Assembly (NCBI RefSeq): GCF_002846395.1
Contig: NZ_PJMU01000001.1
Span: 186,001-250,000, forward strand
Direction: 5' to 3'
From: Pontibacter ramchanderi
GTDB taxonomy: Bacteria > Bacteroidota > Bacteroidia > Cytophagales > Hymenobacteraceae
DNA length: 64,000 bases
How positions within the stretch are numbered: position 1 is the first letter of the stretch; every line of letters starts with the position of its first letter. A program made the position numbers and the translations under genes. Below, piece after piece: positions 28,283 through 36,233 of the stretch. Below the pieces are notes generated by a model. The model had not been told where the DNA came from, did not search any database, and worked only from the letters and a program-made list of their open reading frames with translations.

Positions 28283-29845
28283 TTAGTACTTCTCGCGGAT
28301 GATCTTGCTGAGCACGGCACTGCGCAAAGCCTCCGCAGCTTCCAATTCCTCGGGCTGCCAGGGCAGAGAAGTAAGCTGTACTGTTTGCTGATAAAGGGCA
28401 AACGAGTTGCGCGGGTGGTAGCTTTTGCCGTCCGGCTCCATCCGGATAGCCTGATCAGGGTTGCCGCTCCAGTTCACGGTTTGCAGCACTTCACCCCGGA
28501 AGCACAAAATGTACTCTCCCTGGTCTGGGTTGATAGCCAGGGCTAATAAGCCACTCGCCTCGTTCTTGTACTCTTTGCTGTTTGGGTATGCCAGTGGGAG
28601 TGAGTGGGTTACATAGGTTTTGTCAGAGCTGTTGCGTCGCAGCCAGGAGGCCAGCTCTTTTATTTTTTGAACGGCAGGTGTTTTGCCTACTGTCTGCACG
28701 GTGCCTTCATACAAGATGGCCGCACCGTCCAACGACAGAAGCGCCATCAGGTTTGGCTGCCCATGCAACAGCGCCTCGGCAAAAAACTCCTGGTTAAAGA
28801 TCTGTTCCAGCACGCTGGCGTGTTGGCCGCGCATATTTGCCTGCACGACGGCTCGCTGCTCTCTCTCATAAGCTCCTAACCGGACTGCTGCAATGGTAGA
28901 AAGCAGTTCCATGGCGGTACGCTCCTGGTAGCTTGGGTTTTTGGGTGTTTTATGGTGGCAGGAGATCAGCCCCCACAACTTGCCTTCCAGAATGAGCGGT
29001 ACGGACATAGATGAGGAAATACCCATGTTGGCCATATACTCCAGGTGCACGCCCGCCACGCTGCGCAGATTGCAACTGGTCAGGTCCGTAAACCGCCTGG
29101 TGATGGGGTTGAGAATAGGGTGGAGGCGTACCGGCTCGTAATCGCGGGCAGGTATAAGGCGATAAGGGTTCTTGAAATAAAGGTCGCGTGCCTGTTTGGG
29201 CACATCAGAAGCCGGAAAGCGAAGCCCCATCAGGTCGCTCATGTCCGCTGTTTTGGCCTGCCCGATCACAGTCCCGTTCCACGTCGGGTCGAAGCGGTAA
29301 ACCAGCACCCGGTCAAAACCTGTGAAATGCTTGAACTCATCGGCCACAATCTGCGCGATTGCTTCTGTATGATCGGCCTGCTTGATGCGGGAGGTGATGT
29401 ACTTGATCTGCTGAAAAAATGCCAGGAAGGATTTATCATTTTCCCGTTGGGCAGGCTCCATTTCGATCAGAATCTGGTCTTGCTCCGGGTGCACAGTCGC
29501 TGTAAATACTTTGGGGCTGTCTGCTGTTCTGAACGATATCGAAAAGGGAATATCTACCTGATCCTGCTCGGACTCATGCTCCCGGTTTAGTTTCTGAACT
29601 AGGTCTTGCAACTCGCCTTCAGGTACAAAATCAGCGAGAGGCCGCTCCAGCAAGCTCTCCGGCGTAACTCCTAGCAGCTCTGTGCTGTTTTCACTCACCT
29701 GCCTGATATGTAGTGTTTTGTCCAGAACAAGCAGGAGACCGTGCGGTTGTATAAGGTTAATCTGGTGCAGCGGAATACTACCGCAGAAATCAGAATCATA
29801 GTTTTTTTCGCCACCGATATGCAGCGCAGAAGCTTTATTTTCCAT
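28283..29845 (-). CDS. Bacteriophytochrome photosensory module (PAS-GAF-PHY) without kinase domain
   Basis: 520 residues that end after the PHY domain. Cys21 in SDFCGSIPLHQINLIQPHG sits where bacteriophytochromes attach biliverdin. The GAF domain carries GLRFPASDVPKQAR (Asp214 of the DIP-like motif), RSVAGVHLEYMANMG (His267) and LWGLISCHH (297-299). The PHY tongue shows FRGEVLQTVNWSGNP and HPRNSF (477-482). No histidine kinase follows, while usual members reach about 750 residues. The downstream gene, 34 bases away, encodes a large kinase. Red/far-red sensing by a covalent bilin is strongly suggested; output in trans is inference. Confidence 0.92.
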   Translation of the reverse strand: MENKASALHIGGEKNYDSDFCGSIPLHQINLIQPHGLLLVLDKTLHIRQVSENSTELLGVTPESLLERPLADFVPEGELQDLVQKLNREHESEQDQVDIPFSISFRTADSPKVFTATVHPEQDQILIEMEPAQRENDKSFLAFFQQIKYITSRIKQADHTEAIAQIVADEFKHFTGFDRVLVYRFDPTWNGTVIGQAKTADMSDLMGLRFPASDVPKQARDLYFKNPYRLIPARDYEPVRLHPILNPITRRFTDLTSCNLRSVAGVHLEYMANMGISSSMSVPLILEGKLWGLISCHHKTPKNPSYQERTAMELLSTIAAVRLGAYEREQRAVVQANMRGQHASVLEQIFNQEFFAEALLHGQPNLMALLSLDGAAILYEGTVQTVGKTPAVQKIKELASWLRRNSSDKTYVTHSLPLAYPNSKEYKNEASGLLALAINPDQGEYILCFRGEVLQTVNWSGNPDQAIRMEPDGKSYHPRNSFALYQQTVQLTSLPWQPEELEAAEALRSAVLSKIIREKY

Positions 29846-30080
29846 AAATATCCAAAGCCCATCCAGGGGTGAAAAAGTGTGCGAACGCGCTGGTTTAGAG
29901 GTTTGGCGTCCTTCTGGCTAGGGGTATACGGGTGTAATTTACGTGTTTTTACGCTATAAGTATGAAAATAAAATACATTATTTGAAGGCACCAGGCGGCT
30001 TCCTGGTAGAATTTACAGTAGATTAGCCTTGCTTCACCAGTCGGTTTTGCTACGTATTTATACGTATGATTTAAGTGCTG

Positions 30081-30839
30081 TTATTTTCTCTTTTCCATGC
30101 GTAGCTGCACCTTTTTGTCCGGGCTCCTGACTTCAAAGGTTTGCGAGGTATAGTCCGGACTACTGACAAGCAGGGTATAGCTGCCATCTGCTACTGAAAG
30201 TCTGAAAAAGCCCCGCCCATCGGTTTCGGTTTGCCAGGGGCTCCCGTGTACCTGTATGGTCGCCTGTGCTATACCTTGTCCCTGGCCGTCGAGCACCTGC
30301 CCCTGCAAGCTGAAATCAGCCTGTGGCGGTAGCGCAGCGCTTGCAGGTTGTTGGCTCTGCACAGGCGGGGCCGGAATTTCAAGCACCAAAGCCGCATCGA
30401 TGGTTCGGGCCAGCAGTTCCTCCGGGCTGGGAGGGAGCACTTCGGTGGCCTGCACCGCCGCTTTTTCGTGCGCAGCCGTGCGGGTATAGTGGTAAAACAG
30501 GATCAGCCCCAGCGAACTGAACATCATCAGCAGACCCGCAATCACACGCCAGTCAGCCAGACCATGGTGTATTCGGGTGCGCTGCTTGCGGCGCAGCCGG
30601 GCACGGATGCGTTGCCAGATGCGGTAACGGGCCTGGCGGGTACGCCCTCTGTCAGCAAGCGACATACCGGTCAGGATATCTTCGCACATCTCACAGTCGA
30701 GCAGGTGCTTTTCGAGTTCGTAGTTGGTAGCCGGTGGCAGCGAGCCTTCCTCGTATTGCCGCAGCAGTTCTGTGGAGGGGTGTTCCTCCAGTCCCCATTC
30801 GCTTATTTGTACTTTATCGTTGCGCATGGTTTTTTTCAA
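30081..30839 (-). CDS. Anti-sigma factor with zinc-finger-like N-terminus and periplasmic carboxypeptidase-regulatory-like domain
   Basis: 252 residues. The N-terminal part has the HxxxCxxC pattern of anti-sigma zinc-binding domains (HLLDCEMC), preceded by LLRQYEEGSLPP. A basic stretch is followed by one transmembrane segment (about 99-117). The periplasmic part has a Pro-rich linker and a CarboxypepD_reg-like beta-sandwich (LQGQVLDGQGQGIAQATIQVHG through GRGFFRLSV), the same type found at the N-terminus of SusC proteins. It overlaps the upstream sigma factor gene by 26 bases, so it almost certainly binds and restrains that sigma factor. Confidence 0.85.
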   Translation of the reverse strand: MKKTMRNDKVQISEWGLEEHPSTELLRQYEEGSLPPATNYELEKHLLDCEMCEDILTGMSLADRGRTRQARYRIWQRIRARLRRKQRTRIHHGLADWRVIAGLLMMFSSLGLILFYHYTRTAAHEKAAVQATEVLPPSPEELLARTIDAALVLEIPAPPVQSQQPASAALPPQADFSLQGQVLDGQGQGIAQATIQVHGSPWQTETDGRGFFRLSVADGSYTLLVSSPDYTSQTFEVRSPDKKVQLRMEKRK

Positions 30840-31386
30840 TGTAAATTTTAAGGTTCCGGCGCCCGTTCTGTATGTAGCTCTTTACCTGTTTGAGGTCGCA
30901 GCCGGTTAATTCCTCTATCTCACGGTAGCTCTTCTGTTGCAGGTAAAACAACTCGATGCAGGTGCGCTGCTCGGCTGGCAGGTGCACCAGCCCCTTCTCC
31001 AGTGCCTCCCAGTCCATTTCTGTTTGTGTTGCTTCACTCTCCGGTAGGGTATGCTGCTCGCCGGGCAGAGCCTGGTTCACTTTTTCTTTCATGCGATGGG
31101 TGCGCAGCAGTTGCAGGCAGTGGTTTTTGGTGAGCGAGTGCAGCCACGATTTGAAGTTGCTTACCTCATGCCGCTTCAGGGCAACGATCAGCTGTTCGAA
31201 TACCTGCATGGTCGCATCTTTACTGTCTTCCTCCTCTCCAAGGTAGCGCAGGCAGATCAGGTATACCATCTCGGTGTGCCGCTCAAAGAGTTTCCCGATC
31301 ACGTCAAGGTCACCGGTCCGGCGGTACTGCCGCACCAGTTCCAGGTCGTCAACGGAACGGGATTTCGAGAAGAACTTCAAAAACAT
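30814..31386 (-). CDS. ECF-type RNA polymerase sigma factor
   Basis: 190 residues. Region 2 is seen as KLFERHTEMVYLICLRYLGEEEDSKDATMQVFEQL and region 4 as LPAEQRTCIELFYLQQKSYREIEELTGCDLKQVKSYIQNGRRNLK, a helix-turn-helix for -35 recognition. No sensory extension. It overlaps the anti-sigma gene and is divergent from the next gene across 328 bases that must carry the promoter. Confidence 0.94.
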   Translation of the reverse strand: MFLKFFSKSRSVDDLELVRQYRRTGDLDVIGKLFERHTEMVYLICLRYLGEEEDSKDATMQVFEQLIVALKRHEVSNFKSWLHSLTKNHCLQLLRTHRMKEKVNQALPGEQHTLPESEATQTEMDWEALEKGLVHLPAEQRTCIELFYLQQKSYREIEELTGCDLKQVKSYIQNGRRNLKIYIEKNHAQR

Positions 31387-31714
31387 GAACGGTATAGGAT
31401 TAAAGTATATTCAATAAAAGAAATATTGTTGAATGCACCATGATTATTTTATAGAAAGTTTAATTGAAGCCGATACGGATTCTTTATTTAAATAAATTGA
31501 TGAAAATTTGATACTATTTTTATTTTTAAGTCGTACCTATTAGGAGCCTGTTAGCGCTTTCTACCTAAAAACCTGTGGCGTTTCACCTCTCAGGCCACTG
31601 CCGCATCACCCCATGCTTCTACTGAACTACTAGCCTATGACAGGTATAAGCCTGCCTTTGTGCTGTGGGGCCTTTCTGGTTTTCGTCTTTTTTAAAATTC
31701 TATTTTACAATCCT
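31387..31714. other. AT-rich divergent intergenic region
   Basis: About 330 bases between the ECF sigma gene and a plus-strand lipoprotein gene. Strongly AT-rich around 31420-31530, suiting divergent promoters. I see no ORF, hairpin or repeat that I would name, apart from two copies of the dispersed GGTATA word. Confidence 0.5.
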
Positions 31715-32326
31715 ATGCTCACACCATCTAAACACTATTTCAAATCACTTGTGACTTTTCTGTTTTTCGTGACTGCTTTTCTATTTCTGGGTTGCGAATC
31801 CGAATCTAACGAGACTCCGGAGCCGCTCTCTGCGGAGCTCGAAGCCAATGCCGGGCCGGGTCGTCCTAATTCTGCCCTCCACAACAAGACCCTTGCTGAC
31901 ATACGCAGCGCCACGGCCCGCTACCACCGCATTGAAGAAGCCACGGCAGCCGGTTATGTGCCTTTCAGCCCCTGTGTCAGTCATCCGGTGTTGGGCGGCA
32001 TGGGCTACCACTATGTCAACCCTCTTCTGATAGACGGTAATCTCGACCCTCGCCATCCGGAGGCCCTGTTATATGAACCGCAGAAAAACGGCCGTATGCA
32101 ACTGGTTGGGGTGGAGTTTATTGTCCGGGCTGATCAGTGGAGCCAGAACACACCACCAATGCTGGGCGGTCAGGAGCTTGATGCGTATATCAATTCTCCT
32201 GCAAACCCACTGCCTTTTGATAATTACCAGCTCCATGCCTGGGTATGGAAGCACAACCCGTCCGGTATGCATTTCCCCTTCAACCCAACCGTCAGCTGTG
32301 AATTTGCAGCGGAACCAGCTGAGTAA
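31715..32326 (+). CDS. Lipoprotein of unknown function
   Basis: I start it at the ATG at 31715, because the sequence from there is a typical lipoprotein signal peptide with lipobox LFLGC (Cys22); an upstream in-frame Met at 31637 would put a second hydrophobic stretch in front. The mature part has a region ADIRSATARYHRIEEATAAGY, then PCVSHPVLGGMGYHYVNP and QLVGVEFIV, then ends in WKHNPSGMHFPFNPTVSC. The three His-rich turns (CVSHP, GYHYVNP, GMHFPF) could bind a metal or heme, which is inference. No named family recognised. Confidence 0.65.
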   Translation: MLTPSKHYFKSLVTFLFFVTAFLFLGCESESNETPEPLSAELEANAGPGRPNSALHNKTLADIRSATARYHRIEEATAAGYVPFSPCVSHPVLGGMGYHYVNPLLIDGNLDPRHPEALLYEPQKNGRMQLVGVEFIVRADQWSQNTPPMLGGQELDAYINSPANPLPFDNYQLHAWVWKHNPSGMHFPFNPTVSCEFAAEPAE

Positions 32327-32369
32327 TTTCTTTGCCTTTTTGGCTCTACCTGTTTGGCCGGCTCATTTA

Positions 32370-32401
32370 AACCCTGCTGCCTTTATAGCAGCAGGGTTTT
32401 G
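32370..32401. terminator. Bidirectional terminator
   Basis: AACCCTGCTGC (32370-32380) pairs with GCAGCAGGGTT (32388-32398) and is followed by TTTT. It lies between the convergent unknown lipoprotein and exbD-like genes. Confidence 0.85.
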
Positions 32402-32403
32402 CT

Positions 32404-32895
32404 TTACCGGGAGGACAGCAAGGCCTTGTCTTCCTCGCGCAGGTCGACCAGTGCATACTTGCGGGTGCCGGTGATCTTGAGTTCGTCGAGCACATCGACC
32501 AGGTTCTTATAGCGGGAGCCGGCTGTGGCCTTCACCAGCACTACCATATCGGGGTTGTCTTTCACCTGCTCGCTCAGCAGTACCTGCCGCATGCCATTGG
32601 CCGAAAGGTCGGTCTGTTTCAGTTCGGGTTCATCGCCGGGGTACCCGAAGAAGTAGTATACCTTGTTTTCTTTATCCAGCACAATGTTTAGGGCGTTCTT
32701 GCCGGGTATAGGGGTATCAGGTCCATTTGCAGTTGGCATGTTGATCTCCATGGTCTGCAGCCTGGCAAAGGTGGTGGTGAGGATGAAAAAGGTCAGCAGG
32801 AGTGAGGCCAGGTCTACCATCGGTGTCATGTCCAGGTGAAAGCCTTTGCCACGTGTCCGGTTACCAGTTCGCTGTTTTTGAGGTATAAGTGCCAT
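32404..32895 (-). CDS. ExbD/TolR-type biopolymer transport protein
   Basis: 163 residues with one N-terminal transmembrane helix (about 28-47) beginning LDMTPMVDLASLLLTFFIL; the Asp in MVDL is the conserved proton-relay residue. The rest is the periplasmic domain with KATAGSRYKNLVDVLDELKITG. ExbD works with ExbB and TonB to energise outer-membrane transporters, or in TolQR-like complexes. Here it is alone, with no ExbB or TonB next to it; the partner must be elsewhere in the genome. Confidence 0.92.
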   Translation of the reverse strand: MALIPQKQRTGNRTRGKGFHLDMTPMVDLASLLLTFFILTTTFARLQTMEINMPTANGPDTPIPGKNALNIVLDKENKVYYFFGYPGDEPELKQTDLSANGMRQVLLSEQVKDNPDMVVLVKATAGSRYKNLVDVLDELKITGTRKYALVDLREEDKALLSSR

Positions 32896-33068
32896 GATGC
32901 TCTCCTTTCTGTTTTAGGGTGGGTGATGTGAACAGACCTTCTGTCGCATTTATTCAATAGATGCACCGATCACATGAATTCCACAGCCAGTTTCCAGTTT
33001 TTTGAAAGAAAAGCCGGGGGCGCCGGTATTTCCGTAAGAAGAGCTTTGGTTCACAACTCTGTTATCTT

Positions 33069-34091
33069 ATGATCGAACGTCAGGTATACCGCATGCCAAA
33101 AGCGGGATCTATACGCCAACTTGAGCTCCGCAATGAAACATTGGAGGCATCCAGACCCGATGAGGTATGCGTGCAGGTGCGTGCCATCGGGCTCAACTTC
33201 GCTGATATTTTTGCCATGCAGGGGCTCTACAGTGCCACACCGGCCAGTTCCTTTATACCTGGTCTGGAGTTTTCGGGCGAGGTTGTGGCAGTGGGAGCGG
33301 AGGCAGGCAATTGGCGTGTCGGTGACCGCGTGATGGGTGCTACCCGGTTCGGCGGGTATGTTAGCCACATCAACAGCCACCACCGTTATGTGTTGCCCCT
33401 GCCAGCGGGTTGGAGTTTTGAGGAAGGTGCGGGTTTTCTGGTGCAGGGGCTAACGGCCTATTATGCCCTCACCGAACTCGGGAACCTACGACCGGGCATG
33501 AACGTGCTGATCCATAGTGCGGCAGGTGGGGTAGGTATATTGGCCAATCGCATCTGTCAGAAAATGGGCTCCTTTACCATTGGCACCGTGGGGCAGGCAG
33601 GTAAAGTAGCTTTCCTGCGGCAGCACGAACAGTACGATGAAGTTATTTTGCGGGACCGGGATTTCTACGACAAACTGATGCGCAGTTTAGACGGACGCCC
33701 GCTCCAATTGATCATGGAGTGTATAGGAGGGCGCATTCTGGAGCAGGGCTGGAAGGCGCTGGCTCCCATGGGCCGCATGGTGGTGTATGGCAACGCCTCC
33801 TTCAGCAGTCACGGTAGCAAACCAAATTACCCGCGCCTGTTCTGGCAGTACCTGCAACGCCCCAAGATCGACCCGCTCAGGCTGCCCACCGAAAATAAGT
33901 CGCTGATGGGCTTTAACCTGATCTACCTGTACGATCAAACCGACCTGATGCACAGCTTGCTGCAGGGCCTGCAGGACCTGCAACTCGCTCCCCAGTATAT
34001 AGGGCATGTGTATGCTTTCACCGAAATGCAGGAGGCTATTCGGTTGTTCCAACAGGGCCATACGGTGGGCAAAGTGGTCGTAACGGTGTAA
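33069..34091 (+). CDS. Medium-chain dehydrogenase/quinone oxidoreductase (zinc-free)
   Basis: 340-residue MDR family member of the quinone oxidoreductase/VAT-1-like group. GroES-like N-terminal part with GLNFADIFAMQGLY and PGLEFSGEVVAVG, Rossmann part with NVLIHSAAGGVGILANRICQKMG as NAD(P)H motif. The zinc ligands of alcohol dehydrogenases are absent. Probably a cytoplasmic NADPH-dependent reductase of quinones or enones. Single gene; substrate unknown. Confidence 0.88.
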   Translation: MIERQVYRMPKAGSIRQLELRNETLEASRPDEVCVQVRAIGLNFADIFAMQGLYSATPASSFIPGLEFSGEVVAVGAEAGNWRVGDRVMGATRFGGYVSHINSHHRYVLPLPAGWSFEEGAGFLVQGLTAYYALTELGNLRPGMNVLIHSAAGGVGILANRICQKMGSFTIGTVGQAGKVAFLRQHEQYDEVILRDRDFYDKLMRSLDGRPLQLIMECIGGRILEQGWKALAPMGRMVVYGNASFSSHGSKPNYPRLFWQYLQRPKIDPLRLPTENKSLMGFNLIYLYDQTDLMHSLLQGLQDLQLAPQYIGHVYAFTEMQEAIRLFQQGHTVGKVVVTV

Positions 34092-34196
34092 TCAGCAAAA
34101 ATACCCAGATATGGGTATTGAATGCCTGGTAGCCAGTGTGTTATATTTGAAAAACCTGTCCGAAGGTTGAGGCCTCCATTTTATTGCACCTGTTGT

Positions 34197-34892
34197 ATGA
34201 ACCTTCCCGACGCCATCAAACTGACTCTCCGCTTCCGGCAAGTGCCGATGACCACACACCAGATAGCGTATTTCATCTGTTTTAACCGCTTAGTGAAGGC
34301 TTCTTCCGGTTTCGAAGCCATACTGCACGATGTGGAGGAAGCGGTATACCAACATCCAGGCACCTTCAACGTGGCCCATGACCTGGTGCACATCAGTAAC
34401 TGGCAGGAGAAAGAACAAGAGATCGTGACATCGGTCTTCCGGACGGTGGAGCAGGCAGTTACGCTTTTCCGTGACTTTGATCCGGGAAGGGAGTGCAACA
34501 ACATCGTGCTGGCGCTGCTTCTTTACAAACGACTTTCCGACATTAAGCGAAGCCAGCAGCTGGGTGCGCCCATCGTCCCTATACTTTGGAAATTCGATCG
34601 TGTGGCTGACGATACCATGCTGCCGGAGCTCTCTACACGGGTATACGAGGTGATGGATTACATTGAGCGCACGGACGAAAGGCTGGCCAATGCCTTCCTG
34701 TTTGGAAAAGAAGAACTCAACCGTATGAATGCTGTGGGTCAGTTACTGAAACTGCAGGAGGTGATGCGCCTGCTGGCCACACTGCAGCTTGACGAAGAGC
34801 ACGTCCCCACACCTGTTTTCCAGTCCATCTTCAGCCAGCTCTTCTGGAATAATATCAGGTATACCTCCAAAGAATTGTCAGCAACGGAGTAG
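34197..34892 (+). CDS. Protein of unknown function
   Basis: I do not recognise the family. Taking the ATG at 34197 gives 232 residues starting MNLPDAIKLTLRFRQVPMTT; the in-frame reading extends back to 34122 but that part has no protein-like character. Largely alpha-helical, no signal peptide or membrane segment, with a block PIVPILWKFDRVADDTMLPELS and a final segment FQSIFSQLFWNNIRYTSKEL. No operon partner: neighbours are 105 bases upstream and about 270 bases downstream. Confidence 0.6.
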   Translation: MNLPDAIKLTLRFRQVPMTTHQIAYFICFNRLVKASSGFEAILHDVEEAVYQHPGTFNVAHDLVHISNWQEKEQEIVTSVFRTVEQAVTLFRDFDPGRECNNIVLALLLYKRLSDIKRSQQLGAPIVPILWKFDRVADDTMLPELSTRVYEVMDYIERTDERLANAFLFGKEELNRMNAVGQLLKLQEVMRLLATLQLDEEHVPTPVFQSIFSQLFWNNIRYTSKELSATE

Positions 34893-35160
34893 GCTGACCT
34901 TCCATATTTCATCGTTTATTAGCGGGTAACTGGAGCAGTAAGATTAATCTTTGGTTATCGATCCTTGCGGGCACAAATCACTTTGTCAGTTTACAAAGAC
35001 AGGCGCGCTGGTAGATAAGGCAACAGCCAAAGTCCTTTTTTTAAACTTGTCCTAATAGTATTTTCAAGCTGTAAGCAGCGTGTGCGGAGAATTAATTTTG
35101 TTAATGATTATTATAATCGTAAAATTGCGATTGATATCATTGAACCCAATTGTCAATAGC

Positions 35161-36204
35161 ATGGCGAAAGCAGTAGACCAACCACAAAAGAAGATAGCCT
35201 TTTTTGAAAAATACCTTAGCATCTGGGTGATCCTTTGTATTTTGGGAGGTACGCTGATCGGCTATTTGGCCGGCGGGAAAATGGAAGTACTGAGTCGGCT
35301 GGAGGTATACCAGGTTAATATTCCAATTGCCATCCTGATTTGGTTGATGATCTACCCAATGATGTTGCAGATCGACTTTACCAGCCTCAGGCGGATTGGC
35401 CGTAAGCCTACCGGCATAGTGCTTACCGTGGTCGTTAACTGGCTGATTAAGCCTTTCACCATGGCCTTTTTTGCGTGGCTTTTCTTTTCCAATCTATTCA
35501 CAGCATTCATCTCGCCCGAACAGGCCGGTGAATTCATAGCAGGCGCCATCATTCTGGGAGCTGCTCCTTGCACGGCCATGGTATTTGTGTGGTCGTACCT
35601 GAGTGATGGAGATCCCAATTATACCCTCATGCAGGTGTCCGTTAACGATCTCATCATTCTGGTGGCCTTTGTGCCGATTGTGGGACTGCTGCTGGGTATC
35701 ACGAACGTGACGGTTCCCTACGATACACTGTTCCTGAGTATCGTTATCTACGTGGTAATTCCCTTGGTGGCAGGTTTTGTAACGAGCCGTACCTTGATCA
35801 AATCAAAAGGCGAAGCTTGGTTTACGCAGGAGTTGCTGCCCCGGCTCAAGCCCATGAGCGTCATCGCCCTGTTGCTCACTCTGATCTTGCTTTTCGCTTT
35901 CCAGGGAGTCAACATTCTGAATAATCCGCTGATCATCCTCTTCATTGCTATTCCCCTGATCCTGCAGACGTATTTTGTTTTCTTCCTGACCTGGTACGGT
36001 GGCCGTAAACTGAAGCTGGGTCATGCGGTGTGTGCACCGGCCGCCATGATCGGGGCAAGCAACTTCTTCGAACTAGCCGTAGCTGTGGCTATCGCTTTGT
36101 TCGGCTTGGATAGTCCGGCTGCGCTGGTATGTGTAGTAGGAGTGCTCGTTGAGGTACCGATCATGCTCTCGCTGGTGGCCTTCGCCAACAAACACAAGTA
36201 TTAG
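35161..36204 (+). CDS. ACR3-type arsenite efflux transporter
   Basis: Ten-helix membrane carrier exporting arsenite or antimonite with the proton gradient. I start at the ATG at 35161 (347 residues), typical for ACR3; the in-frame GTG at 35080 would add an unusual hydrophobic leader. The family-defining motif GAAPCTAMVFVWSYLSDGDP contains the conserved Cys, and MIGASNFFELAVAVAIALFG near the end is the second conserved half-helix. Usual partners (ArsR repressor, ArsC reductase) are not beside it. Confidence 0.93.
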   Translation: MAKAVDQPQKKIAFFEKYLSIWVILCILGGTLIGYLAGGKMEVLSRLEVYQVNIPIAILIWLMIYPMMLQIDFTSLRRIGRKPTGIVLTVVVNWLIKPFTMAFFAWLFFSNLFTAFISPEQAGEFIAGAIILGAAPCTAMVFVWSYLSDGDPNYTLMQVSVNDLIILVAFVPIVGLLLGITNVTVPYDTLFLSIVIYVVIPLVAGFVTSRTLIKSKGEAWFTQELLPRLKPMSVIALLLTLILLFAFQGVNILNNPLIILFIAIPLILQTYFVFFLTWYGGRKLKLGHAVCAPAAMIGASNFFELAVAVAIALFGLDSPAALVCVVGVLVEVPIMLSLVAFANKHKY

Positions 36205-36233
36205 GTCAGGTATAGCTCGGGCCAGCACCGCTG

